Source: 2-02-FULL-66-14 sp964651335
GTDB taxonomy: Bacteria; Pseudomonadota; Gammaproteobacteria; Burkholderiales; SG8-39
Reading direction: 5' to 3'
Length of the DNA stretch: 32,457 nucleotides
NCBI GenBank assembly: GCA_964651335.1
Contig: CAZYVT010000044.1
Coordinates: 1-32,457 of the forward strand
Below, piece after piece: positions 16,980 to 23,305 of this stretch. How positions within the stretch are numbered: the stretch's first letter is position 1; every line of letters begins with the position of its first letter. The position numbers and the translations under genes are program-made. Below the pieces are notes generated by a model, which was not told where the DNA came from, ran no database searches, and saw only the letters and a list, made by a program, of their open reading frames with translations.

Positions 16980-17357
16980 ATGGACGCAGGAATGGCTCGG
17001 GCGATGCGCTGGTTTGCCTTGTTCCTGGCGTTCGGCGCGGCCGGGTGTGTACAGCCGCCCGAGCGGCCGGTCGACCGGGAAGAGCGGTTCGCGTTCCGGA
17101 CCGCGCGAACCCCGTACGCGGCGGCGATCTGCATCGGCCGGAACGCCAAGGGCCGAAGCGGTGTGACCGCGGAAGAACGGCTGCTCGGAGAATCGTCGAT
17201 GGAGGTCGTCGTGCGGTCCGGAAGCCGGTCGGGGGACACGCTCGCCGTCGCGCAGGTCATCCGCGATGGATCTTTTTCGAACGTCTCGATTATGGTAACG
17301 AGGCTGGTTCGGGCCGACGGCGAGGGTTTTGCGCGCGCGTTGATGGCAGGTTGTTGA
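16980..17357 (+). CDS. Small lipoprotein of unknown function, first gene of the cyclase operon
   Basis: 125 residues from ATG 16980; Met5 (16992) is an alternative start that leaves the signal intact. Residues 10-23 show Arg-Trp, a Phe/Leu/Ala core and the lipobox Gly-Ala-Ala-Gly-Cys (Cys23). The mature part of about 100 residues is compact, with an alternating hydrophobic pattern (SSMEVVVRSG, TLAVAQVIRDGSFSNVSIMV) suggesting a beta-rich domain, and ends in Cys. I do not recognise a family. It sits 9 bp upstream of the repeat-helical protein and heads a four-gene run with the cyclase. An envelope sensor or partner role is possible, but nothing in the sequence proves it. Confidence 0.75.
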   Translation: MDAGMARAMRWFALFLAFGAAGCVQPPERPVDREERFAFRTARTPYAAAICIGRNAKGRSGVTAEERLLGESSMEVVVRSGSRSGDTLAVAQVIRDGSFSNVSIMVTRLVRADGEGFARALMAGC

Positions 17358-17366
17358 GCCAGACCC

Positions 17367-17921
17367 ATGTCCAGCAAAACAGACCCCGGCCTCTCGGCTC
17401 AGGCCGAGAATCGCGAACTGAGGAGCACGATCGAGGCGCTGCGGGCGGCGCTCGAACACGCACGCCAGCGCTCCGAACTCGCCAGCGTGGACGCGGCGTC
17501 CAATGTGCACGCCGAACTCGCGCAGCTCAGGAGTACGGTGGCGGCGCTGCGCGCTGAGCTCGAAACCGAGCACCTCCTGCGCGAGGAGGCGGTAGGCACA
17601 GCCGAGTCCGCCGGGCAGAAGGAGATGCGCCAGCTCAAGGCGACCGTCAGCGCGTTGCACGGTGCCCTGGAACAGGCACGATTCGAAACCGAGCCGCGCG
17701 TGCAGGAGGCGGTGGCCCTTTCCAAGGGGGAAATTTCGCAACTGCGCGCGACGAGTGCGGCGCTGCGCGACGCGCTCGAGCGCGCCCGAAACACGCACCA
17801 GGAGGCGATCGCGGCCGTGAATGCGCAGTACCGCTTGGAGATCGCGCAGTTGCAGGCGACCGTGCGCGAGTTGCGCGCGCGGCTGCAGGCGGGTGCTGCA
17901 GAGTCGCGGGGTGCGGCGTGA
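17367..17921 (+). CDS. Helical protein built from five 36-residue repeats
   Basis: 184 residues, no signal peptide, no membrane segment, no Cys or Trp. After a short N-terminus the chain consists of a repeating unit beginning with (Gln/Glu)-Leu-(Arg/Lys/Gln)-(Ser/Ala)-Thr. The Leu of this motif stands at residues 18, 54, 90, 126 and 162, exactly 36 residues apart; the fifth copy is truncated. Each copy continues as xxALRxALExAR and a more variable second half. It should form a long alpha-helical rod or coiled coil in the cytoplasm. The stop overlaps the cyclase start (GTGA), so the two are translationally coupled and probably form a complex. The family is not recognised; similarity to coiled-coil proteins will be compositional. 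Confidence 0.75.
   Translation: MSSKTDPGLSAQAENRELRSTIEALRAALEHARQRSELASVDAASNVHAELAQLRSTVAALRAELETEHLLREEAVGTAESAGQKEMRQLKATVSALHGALEQARFETEPRVQEAVALSKGEISQLRATSAALRDALERARNTHQEAIAAVNAQYRLEIAQLQATVRELRARLQAGAAESRGAA
17418..17921 (+). repeat. 108-bp coding repeats, five copies
   Basis: Copies begin at 17418, 17526, 17634, 17742 and 17850, each 108 bp (36 codons), the last truncated. The DNA is diverged between copies while the Leu-x-x-Thr and ALRxALE positions are kept, so the protein periodicity appears to be under selection. Confidence 0.85.
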
Positions 17922-20251
17922 GCGCGGAGCCGGGCAACCCCGACGGGACGCCCCCGCAGGCCGGGCGCGTCGAGTTCGGCGGCAGGGCTGGCGAGTCGAA
18001 GCGCAAGGGCAACGAGGGGCGCAGGCTGAAACTGGCCGAGCTGCTGCTGAAGGTCAGCCGGCGGATGGCGCAATGCGAATCGCTCGACGACGTGCTGCAT
18101 ACGCTGGTCGAGATGACCGCGGGGGAGCTCGAGGCGGAGCGGGGGTCGCTGTTCCTCAACGACCCGGGCACCGGCGAGCTGTACGCGCGGGTGGCCCAGG
18201 GCCGGATCAAGCGCGAGATTCGCCTGCTCAACAACACGGGCATCGCCGGCCATGTCTTTACCACCGGCGAGGCGGTCGTCGTCCACGATGCCTACGGCGA
18301 TTCCCGTTTCAACCGCGCGATCGACGAGCAATCCGGATTCACCACGCGGAACATCGCCTGCGTGCCGATCAAGGTTGCCAACGGCGAGATCGTGGGCGTG
18401 CTGGAAGCGCTGAACAAGCGCAAGGGCAATTTCACCCGGCGCGATCTCGAGGACCTCGAAGCCATGGTCGCGCAGGGCACGCTCGCCCTGGGGACCGCCC
18501 AGCTCATCGAGCGGATGAAGGAGATCCGCGAGCAGGAGCGGGAGTTCGTGCGCGTGGTCTCCGATGTGAGCGCGGAGATCAAGCTCGACCTGCTCCTCAG
18601 GCGGGTCATGGGCGAGGCCACGCGAATGCTCAGCGCCGAGCGCTCGACGCTGTTTCTCAACGACGAGAAGACCCACGAACTGTGGTCGGAAGTCGGCGAA
18701 GGACTGGAGTCGATGCAGATCCGGCTGCCGAACCACCTCGGCATCGCCGGCGCGGTGTTCACTACCGGGAAGTCGATCAACATTCCGCACGCCTACGCGG
18801 ACCTGCGTTTCAATCCAAGTTTCGACACCCAGACGGGCTTTTTCACCCGCTCGATCCTGTGCGTGCCGATCATCAACAAGCACGGCAAGACCATCGGCGT
18901 GACGCAGGTGCTGAACAAGCACGGCGGGCTGTTCACCGCGGAGGACGAGTCCCGCCTGCGCGCATTCACCGCGCAGGTCTCGATTGCGCTGGAGAACGCG
19001 AAGCTGTTCGCCGACGTGCAGAACATGAAGAACTACAGCGACGCCATGCTCGAGTCGATGTCGAACGGCGTTCTGACGCTCGACGAGTCGGGCAGGATCG
19101 CGACCTGCAACATGCCGGGTCTGCGCATTCTCCGGATGCGCGGCGATCGCGTCGTCAACCGCATGGCGGCCGATTTCTTTGCCGGCGACAACGCCTGGGT
19201 GCTGGAAAAGCTCAAACGCGTCGAGGAGACCGGCAAGGCCGAAGTCACGATGGACATGGAAATGGCGGTCTATGGCGGCCGCATCTCGACCAACTTCACG
19301 GCGCTGCCGCTGGTGAACGCCGAGCGCAAGCGCATCGGCTCGATGCTGCTGATCGAGGACATCAGCAACGAGAAGCGGCTCAAGTCGACCATGTCGCGCT
19401 ACATGGACCCCGGGGTCGCCGACCAGTTGCTGGCGAGCGGCGCGGAGGCGCTCGGCGGGCAGAGCGCCGAGGCGACGGTGTTGTTCGCCGACATTCGCGG
19501 CTTCACCACGATCAGCGAGCAGCTCGGCCCGCAGGGCACGGTGGGGCTGCTCAACGACTATTTCACGCTGATGGTCGAGTGCATCCAGCGCGAAGGCGGC
19601 ATGCTCGACAAGTTCATCGGCGACGCCCTCATGGCGGGGTTCGGCGTCCCGGTGCCGCGCGAGGACGACGTCGACCGCGCGGTGCGCGCCGCGATCGCGA
19701 TGATGCGCGAGCTCGGCAAGTGGAACGAGCAGCGCCTCGCCGAGGGCAGGCCGCCGATCGACATCGGCATTGGCCTCAATTCGGACACCATCGTGTCCGG
19801 CAACATCGGCTCGCGCAAGCGCATGGATTACACCATGATCGGCGACGGCGTGAACCTCGCCTCGCGGCTGGAATCGGCGTGCAAGCAGTACGGGGCGCAC
19901 ATCCTGGTGAGCGAATTCACCTGGAAGAAGCTGCGCGGCACGTATCGCGGCCGCGAGCTCGACCGGATCATCGTCAAGGGCAAGACCCAGCCGGTGGCAA
20001 TCTACGAGGTGCTCGATTACCACACCGCCGAGAGCTACCCGAACATGAGCGACGCGAGCGGGTATTTCCGCGATGCGCTGGCCAAATACCGCACGCGCGA
20101 TTTTGCCGGCGCGCACGAGCTGTTCGGCAAAGTGCTCGCGAACAACCCGGCGGACGCGGCGGCCAAGCTGTACGCAGGACGCTGTACAGTTCTGATGCAG
20201 AACCCGCCGGCAGAAGACTGGGCCGGCGTGTGGGTGATGGAAAGCAAGTGA
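17918..20251 (+). CDS. GAF-GAF-PAS class III adenylate cyclase
   Basis: 777 residues from GTG 17918. Order: charged N-terminus, GAF1 (about 40-195), GAF2 (about 210-362), PAS-like (about 373-485), class III cyclase (about 515-700), and a short helical tail resembling a TPR (716-750). Catalytic residues are all visible: metal-binding Asp525 in LFADIRGFT and Asp569 in DKFIGDAL, adenine-selecting Lys565 and Asp637 (MDYTMIGD), and transition-state Asn646 and Arg650 in VNLASRLE. The Lys/Asp pair predicts ATP to cAMP. GAF2 has a complete NKFDE signature (Asn333-Lys334, Phe339, Asp343-Glu344); GAF1 keeps Asn-Lys-Phe-Asp but has Leu in place of Glu. NKFDE marks cyclic-nucleotide-binding GAF domains in PDEs and in Anabaena CyaB1/CyaB2, which share this architecture. 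No membrane helix is present. It overlaps the genes on both sides by 4 bp. Confidence 0.93.
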   Translation: MSAEPGNPDGTPPQAGRVEFGGRAGESKRKGNEGRRLKLAELLLKVSRRMAQCESLDDVLHTLVEMTAGELEAERGSLFLNDPGTGELYARVAQGRIKREIRLLNNTGIAGHVFTTGEAVVVHDAYGDSRFNRAIDEQSGFTTRNIACVPIKVANGEIVGVLEALNKRKGNFTRRDLEDLEAMVAQGTLALGTAQLIERMKEIREQEREFVRVVSDVSAEIKLDLLLRRVMGEATRMLSAERSTLFLNDEKTHELWSEVGEGLESMQIRLPNHLGIAGAVFTTGKSINIPHAYADLRFNPSFDTQTGFFTRSILCVPIINKHGKTIGVTQVLNKHGGLFTAEDESRLRAFTAQVSIALENAKLFADVQNMKNYSDAMLESMSNGVLTLDESGRIATCNMPGLRILRMRGDRVVNRMAADFFAGDNAWVLEKLKRVEETGKAEVTMDMEMAVYGGRISTNFTALPLVNAERKRIGSMLLIEDISNEKRLKSTMSRYMDPGVADQLLASGAEALGGQSAEATVLFADIRGFTTISEQLGPQGTVGLLNDYFTLMVECIQREGGMLDKFIGDALMAGFGVPVPREDDVDRAVRAAIAMMRELGKWNEQRLAEGRPPIDIGIGLNSDTIVSGNIGSRKRMDYTMIGDGVNLASRLESACKQYGAHILVSEFTWKKLRGTYRGRELDRIIVKGKTQPVAIYEVLDYHTAESYPNMSDASGYFRDALAKYRTRDFAGAHELFGKVLANNPADAAAKLYAGRCTVLMQNPPAEDWAGVWVMESK

Positions 20252-20646
20252 GCGCAAGCGCGGAAAGCGCGGTTTCGCTCAAGCTCGACGCGCCGTTCTA
20301 CACCGACGAGGAGCTGGACCGGCTCTACGACACCGATCCGGTCGCGGCGCTGCGGGCCTCGCGCGAGCAGACGATCCTCCAGCGGCAGCTTGCGGCGCAG
20401 GTGCCCGCCGGTGCCGTGCTGCCGAGCGAGGAGGAGGCGCGCGCGGTGCTGGAAGAGGCCCGGCATATCCTGCTGCGCGACGGCGGCGACCTGGAGTTTG
20501 TGGGTTTTGAAGCAGATGCGCTGGTGGTGCGGCTGAAAGGGGCCTGCGCCGGCTGCCCGCGCTCGGCGCTCGACCTGAAGCAGGTGGTCGAGGCGCTGGT
20601 GCGCAGGCGCTATCCGGCGGTGCGGCAGGTGAAGAATACGTACTGA
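20248..20646 (+). CDS. NifU C-terminal-domain protein (Fe-S scaffold/carrier)
   Basis: 132 residues from GTG 20248, overlapping the cyclase stop by 4 bp. Residues 1-60 are a variable helical extension (FYTDEELDRLYDTDPVAAL). From about residue 62 the NifU-like/Nfu domain follows, with DGGDLEFVGFEADALVVRLKG and the cluster-binding pair Cys100 and Cys103 in GACAGCPRSALDLKQVVEAL. Such domains bind and transfer a 4Fe-4S cluster between two subunits in the cytoplasm. The usual neighbours (isc, suf, nif genes) are absent. Its overlap with the cyclase suggests coordinated production, and perhaps a redox link to the signalling unit, which is inference. It ends 2 bp before the convergent HicB-like gene. 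Confidence 0.9.
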   Translation: MSASAESAVSLKLDAPFYTDEELDRLYDTDPVAALRASREQTILQRQLAAQVPAGAVLPSEEEARAVLEEARHILLRDGGDLEFVGFEADALVVRLKGACAGCPRSALDLKQVVEALVRRRYPAVRQVKNTY

Positions 20647-20648
20647 GA

Positions 20649-20822
20649 TCAGTGCGGCGCGGAGCGCGTGGTCTGGTTGAGCGCTTCGCGAAGCGTGACG
20701 CGCAGCGACTCCATCAGCGCTTTGCGGCTGCGCTCCTGGCAATTGACTCCGGAGACTTCCTCGATCCAGCCGATCCACCAGCGGCCGTCGCGCTTCACCA
20801 CTGCCGTATACGTATGATTCAT
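20649..20822 (-). CDS. Orphan HicB-like small protein
   Basis: 57 residues from ATG 20820-20822. An AGGAGG site lies 8 nt upstream and a TAAAAT -10 candidate beyond it, both supporting this start over longer in-frame reading. The chain YTAVVKRDGRWWIGWIEEVSG followed by an amphipathic helix (ALMESLRVTLREAL) has the beta-beta-beta-alpha pattern of HicB antitoxins, partly degenerate RNase-H-like folds. There is no DNA-binding C-terminal domain and no HicA toxin gene next to it, so this is an isolated HicB-fold protein rather than a demonstrated toxin-antitoxin module. Its stop lies 2 bp from the NifU gene stop (convergent). Confidence 0.75.
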   Translation of the reverse strand: MNHTYTAVVKRDGRWWIGWIEEVSGVNCQERSRKALMESLRVTLREALNQTTRSAPH

Positions 20823-20842
20823 TCTGCACGCCTCCTGTTTGA

Positions 20843-20848
20843 ATTTTA
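20843..20848 (-). promoter_or_regulatory. Candidate -10 box of the HicB-like gene
   Basis: On the complement TAAAAT (five of six) lies 20 bp before the ATG, leaving room for a short leader with the AGGAGG site. The surrounding GTAAAATTC is also found at the purL promoter candidate. No clear -35. Confidence 0.4.
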
Positions 20849-20923
20849 CGGCAGGAAGGCCCGCCCCAGCTGGCGCCCGGCAGCGCGTCGATTTGCCTGC
20901 CGCGTTGGGTAACCCGGGTGGAC

Positions 20924-21244
20924 TCACTTTTTCGGCATGGGAATCACGTTTGGTTCGCGGACTTCCTCCGCACGCGCATCCACCACCCGCCGCAGCAAGT
21001 TGGGAGCGACATTCCAACGTTGTCCCGAGTCGGTGATGACCGTGACGGTTTTCTTGTTGTAGCGGGTCAACATGCCCGTCACGCTTGGGCGGCCCTCCGG
21101 ATCGAAGGAGACGCGATCACCGATTTTGAAATCGAGCATCCGGGCGTGCGCGCGCGCCTGATTCAGGAATTTCAATCGTTCGACGATCCGGTGGTTGAGG
21201 TCGATGAGTTCTGCCTCGGTGAGGCCGTTGATGTCGATCTTCAT
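20924..21244 (-). CDS. Conserved small protein of unknown function with SH3-like middle
   Basis: 106 residues from ATG 21242-21244. An ATG directly before it (21245-21247) gives one extra Met, but the GGAG ribosome site is only 2 nt from that one and 5 nt from the chosen one. The N-terminus has a predicted helix (LTEAELIDLNHRIVERLKFL). A compact beta region follows, FKIGDRVSFDPEGRPSVTG, then LTRYNKKTVTVITDSGQRW and NVAPNLLRRV, which looks like a small SH3 or KOW-type barrel that could bind nucleic acid. The C-terminus is charged and Pro-containing. I recall similar proteins of unknown function in many proteobacteria. It lies 100 bp upstream of the HicB-like gene on the same strand, but that gene seems to have its own promoter. 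Confidence 0.8.
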   Translation of the reverse strand: MKIDINGLTEAELIDLNHRIVERLKFLNQARAHARMLDFKIGDRVSFDPEGRPSVTGMLTRYNKKTVTVITDSGQRWNVAPNLLRRVVDARAEEVREPNVIPMPKK

Positions 21245-21307
21245 CATGACTCCTGCGGATTTCCAATTTTCAGCGGCGCGCCGATTGCGGCGCGTCCGCT
21301 GGCAGCG

Positions 21308-21760
21308 TCAGAACATGCCGTTCGGGTTTGCCGCCTTCTCAGGTATGTCTTGCGCGACGTCCCAATGCTCGACGATCTTTCCATTCTCGAGTTTGAAGAT
21401 ATCGATGATGGCGCGCCCGCGAGTTCCGGGCTCTCGAATCGCGTGTACATGCACGATGACGTAGTCGCCATCTGCGAATACCCGTTTGATCTCACTGCGC
21501 GAGTTGGGAAATTTATCGCGCAAGAACTGGATGAAGGCCTTTAGTCCTTCGGGACCGTCAGCCGCAACGGGGTTGTGCTGGGTATAGCGCGGACCGAGAT
21601 ACTTGGACGCGGCCTCGAAGTCTTTTTAGTTGAGGGCTTTGTCATAAAACTCCACTACATTCTTCTTGTTGGTCTGCTGTTGCTGCGCGTCGGCGCCCTG
21701 TATGGAAGTCATCGCGACAGCGAGCGAAATCGCTGCAAGAACTCGAACGATTCGTGTCAT
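21308..21760 (-). pseudogene. SnoaL/NTF2-like secreted protein gene broken by an in-frame TAA
   Basis: A full reading frame of 150 codons can be traced from ATG 21758-21760 (AGGAGGAG at 21764-21771 on the complement) to TGA 21308-21310. It encodes a signal peptide (MTRIVRVLAAISLAVAMTS...Ala-Asp-Ala) and then a SnoaL/NTF2-like fold: NVVEFYDKALN, KDFEAASKYLGPRYTQHNP, GLKAFIQFLRDKFP, and the closing DIFKLENGKIVEHWDVAQ. Codon 45 is TAA (21626-21628), exactly where homologues have a polar residue in the ALNxKDFE helix. No frameshift accompanies it. Translation from its own start would give 44 residues. A restart downstream (near 21523) would lack the signal and first helix. A sequencing error cannot be ruled out. 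Confidence 0.85.
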
Positions 21761-21849
21761 AGACTCCTCCTGATTTCAAAGTACATCTGCAGAAGTGCCT
21801 CGAAAGGGAGCAGCTCCAACGCTCGCGCTCAGCGGCCGGAGGGAGAGAA

Positions 21850-21898
21850 ACGCGAGCCCCCGGTCCGCTGTAGCGCGGGGTTCGACGCCCCGTCGCGT
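21850..21898 (-). terminator. Possible terminator after the ABC substrate-binding gene
   Basis: Read on the minus strand, ACGCGA (21898-21893) pairs with TCGCGT (21855-21850), enclosing a hairpin with arms CGGGG and CCCCG. The outer stem is followed by TTTCTCTCCC, a pyrimidine-rich but not pure T tail. It lies about 25 bp after the stop of the substrate-binding gene. Only a weak intrinsic terminator could be claimed. Confidence 0.3.
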
Positions 21899-21922
21899 CG
21901 ATACCTACCCGGTGCCGTACTG

Positions 21923-22927
21923 TCATCGGATGATCTCATCCGCGCGTAGCAGGAGCGACTGCGGGATGGTGAGGCCGAGGGCCTTCGCAGTCTTGAGGTT
22001 GATGACGAGCTCGAATTTGGTGGGCTGTTCGACGGGAAGATCGGCGGGCTTGGCGCCCTTAAGGATCTTGCCCACGTAGGTCGCGGCACGGCGGAACATG
22101 TCGGGGATGCTTGGGCCGTATGCCATCAGGCCACCGGACTCCGCAAGCTCTCTCCAGCCGTACATCGCAGCCAGCCGGTTCTTGGCTGCAAGGTCGACGA
22201 TCTGTTTTCCGTGAGGCAAAAAGAGGGGGTCTGGTGGTAACAGGAGCGCGTTCGCCCGCTGCCTAATCATCACGGCGAAGCCGGTTTCGATCTCACTCGG
22301 ATTCCGGACCTCCACGGGTTGTAATGTCACGCCGACCGCCTGGCTCGCATGGCGCATGTGCCTCATGATCAGCTCGGCACCCGGATTGGCGGGATTCCAC
22401 AGAACGGCCACGCGGGAGACCTTGGAGTCGGCCTCTTTGAGCAGCTCGAGCTGCTTTCCAGCCAACTCCGAATGAACATTCGCCAAACCCGTGATGTTCC
22501 CCGCCGGCCTGGCGAGGCTCCCGACAACCCCGAGCCCCACGGGATCGTTGATCTGGGCCATGACGATGGGGATCGTGCTGGTCGCTTGCTTGGCAGCGAG
22601 AACTGCCGGAGCCCCTGATGTCACGATGACGTCTGGCTTGAGCCGGACCAACTCGACCGCGAGATCGGAGAACCGTTCAGTCCGCCCCTCCGCCCAGCGG
22701 AACTCGATCGTGATGGTCTGTCCCTCGACATACCCAAGGTCGCGCAACCCCTGCCGGAATGCGTCGATGCTGCGTGAAGACTGAGGCCCCGGGACGTCAG
22801 GCGCGAGAACACCGATCCGCGGGACCTTCCCCGCCGGCTGCGCCTCGGCGGCGAGCGGCGTAGCGAGAAGCAGGAGGATGACGGCGGCGAGACTGATAAC
22901 GGAGTGCCGCACAACCATCCGTCCCAT
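21923..22927 (-). CDS. ABC transporter substrate-binding protein (COG2984 type)
   Basis: 334 residues from ATG 22925-22927; ATG at 22918 and 22972 are alternatives. The chosen start gives a signal peptide (Arg-Met-Val-Val-Arg, Leu-rich core, cleavage after Ala-Glu-Ala). The mature part begins AGKVPRIGVLAPDVPGPQSS and continues FRQGLRDLGYVEGQTITIEF, the hallmark of the COG2984 periplasmic binding proteins. The two-lobe Venus-flytrap pattern follows, including DVIVTSGAPAVLAAKQATST and PIVMAQINDPVGLGVVGSLA. Related proteins are associated with uptake of amino acids or similar small molecules; the ligand is unknown. No permease or ATPase gene lies next to it, so this is a stand-alone receptor. 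It lies among broken genes and may have been acquired. Confidence 0.9.
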   Translation of the reverse strand: MGRMVVRHSVISLAAVILLLLATPLAAEAQPAGKVPRIGVLAPDVPGPQSSRSIDAFRQGLRDLGYVEGQTITIEFRWAEGRTERFSDLAVELVRLKPDVIVTSGAPAVLAAKQATSTIPIVMAQINDPVGLGVVGSLARPAGNITGLANVHSELAGKQLELLKEADSKVSRVAVLWNPANPGAELIMRHMRHASQAVGVTLQPVEVRNPSEIETGFAVMIRQRANALLLPPDPLFLPHGKQIVDLAAKNRLAAMYGWRELAESGGLMAYGPSIPDMFRRAATYVGKILKGAKPADLPVEQPTKFELVINLKTAKALGLTIPQSLLLRADEIIR

Positions 22928-23036
22928 ACTAGGCGATCCACCGCAACCGAAGAGGGCCGCTTGAGTTGTCATTGTTGTCCCGCACGTTCTTTGTCTGCCC
23001 AACTTGATATTTAACGGCAGCGGGCCGATGCTAGAA

Positions 23037-23109
23037 GCATCTATCAGTGGATGCAACTATCTATCGGTAGATGCTGGCGTCTGCCGGCAGATGTCCAGCG
23101 GTATATGCC
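23037..23109. repeat. Four short dyads phased at about 20 bp
   Basis: On the minus strand three 20-bp units begin with CATC and follow CATCYRCCGRYAGATG loosely. Dyad centres lie at 23045.5 (GCATC...GATGC), 23065.5 (ATCTA, loop TCGG, TAGAT) and 23085.5 (TCTGCCGGCAGA, a perfect palindrome): intervals of exactly 20 bp. A weaker fourth (GGTATATGCC) is centred at 23104.5. The array lies between the start region of the ABC receptor gene and the interrupted small ORF, and overlaps the end of the latter. Confidence 0.7.
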
Positions 23110-23272
23110 CTTTACGCCGGCGCGCGGCGCTGCAATCGACCACGCGATCCGCGATGCCAAGGCGTCGCGCGTCAGCCCGGCGAACTTCCCACAGCTTCTG
23201 CGCCGGCCGCCACACCGCGCCGAGGCGCTTTGCGCGCTCGCGCAAGTCGGATTCGTGTCACGCGATGCGCAC
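23057..23272 (-). pseudogene. Small DUF5710-like ORF with in-frame TGA
   Basis: Downstream of the membrane-protein stop a frame reads Val-Pro-Val-Arg-Ile-Ala, TGA (23258-23260), then HESDLRERAKRLGAVWRPAQ and KLWEVRRADARRLGIADRVV, ending at TAG 23057-23059. The pattern of a short strand, a helix with Lys-x-x-Gly-(Ala/Gly)-x-Trp-x-Pro and then K-x-W-E resembles small DUF5710-like proteins, in which a Trp or aromatic residue usually sits where TGA stands here. A single TGG to TGA change would explain it. The intact part could still be expressed from TTG 23243-23245 as 62 residues. The last dozen codons lie in the phased dyad array. Family assignment is from pattern only. Confidence 0.5.
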
Positions 23273-23305
23273 CGGAACGATGTCGTCGTCGCGGCGCCGC
23301 GTGTG

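Noticed and set aside
16931..17377. Upstream extension of the DUF3568-like gene
   Set aside because: The frame is open, but it is antisense to the next lipoprotein gene and would remove the lipobox from the N-terminus.
17399..20257. 952-codon minus-strand frame
   Set aside because: Antisense to the repeat-helix gene and the cyclase, which have clear domains.
21846..21900. Complete tRNA gene
   Set aside because: Only a T-arm and part of an acceptor stem can be drawn; D arm, anticodon arm and CCA are missing.
23037..23109. CRISPR array
   Set aside because: The units are 20 bp with no separate spacers, and they differ from each other; no cas gene is near.
23258..23260. TGA read as Trp or selenocysteine
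   Set aside because: TGA terminates purL, the oxoprolinase, the cyclase and others in this window, and no SECIS-like hairpin is evident after it.
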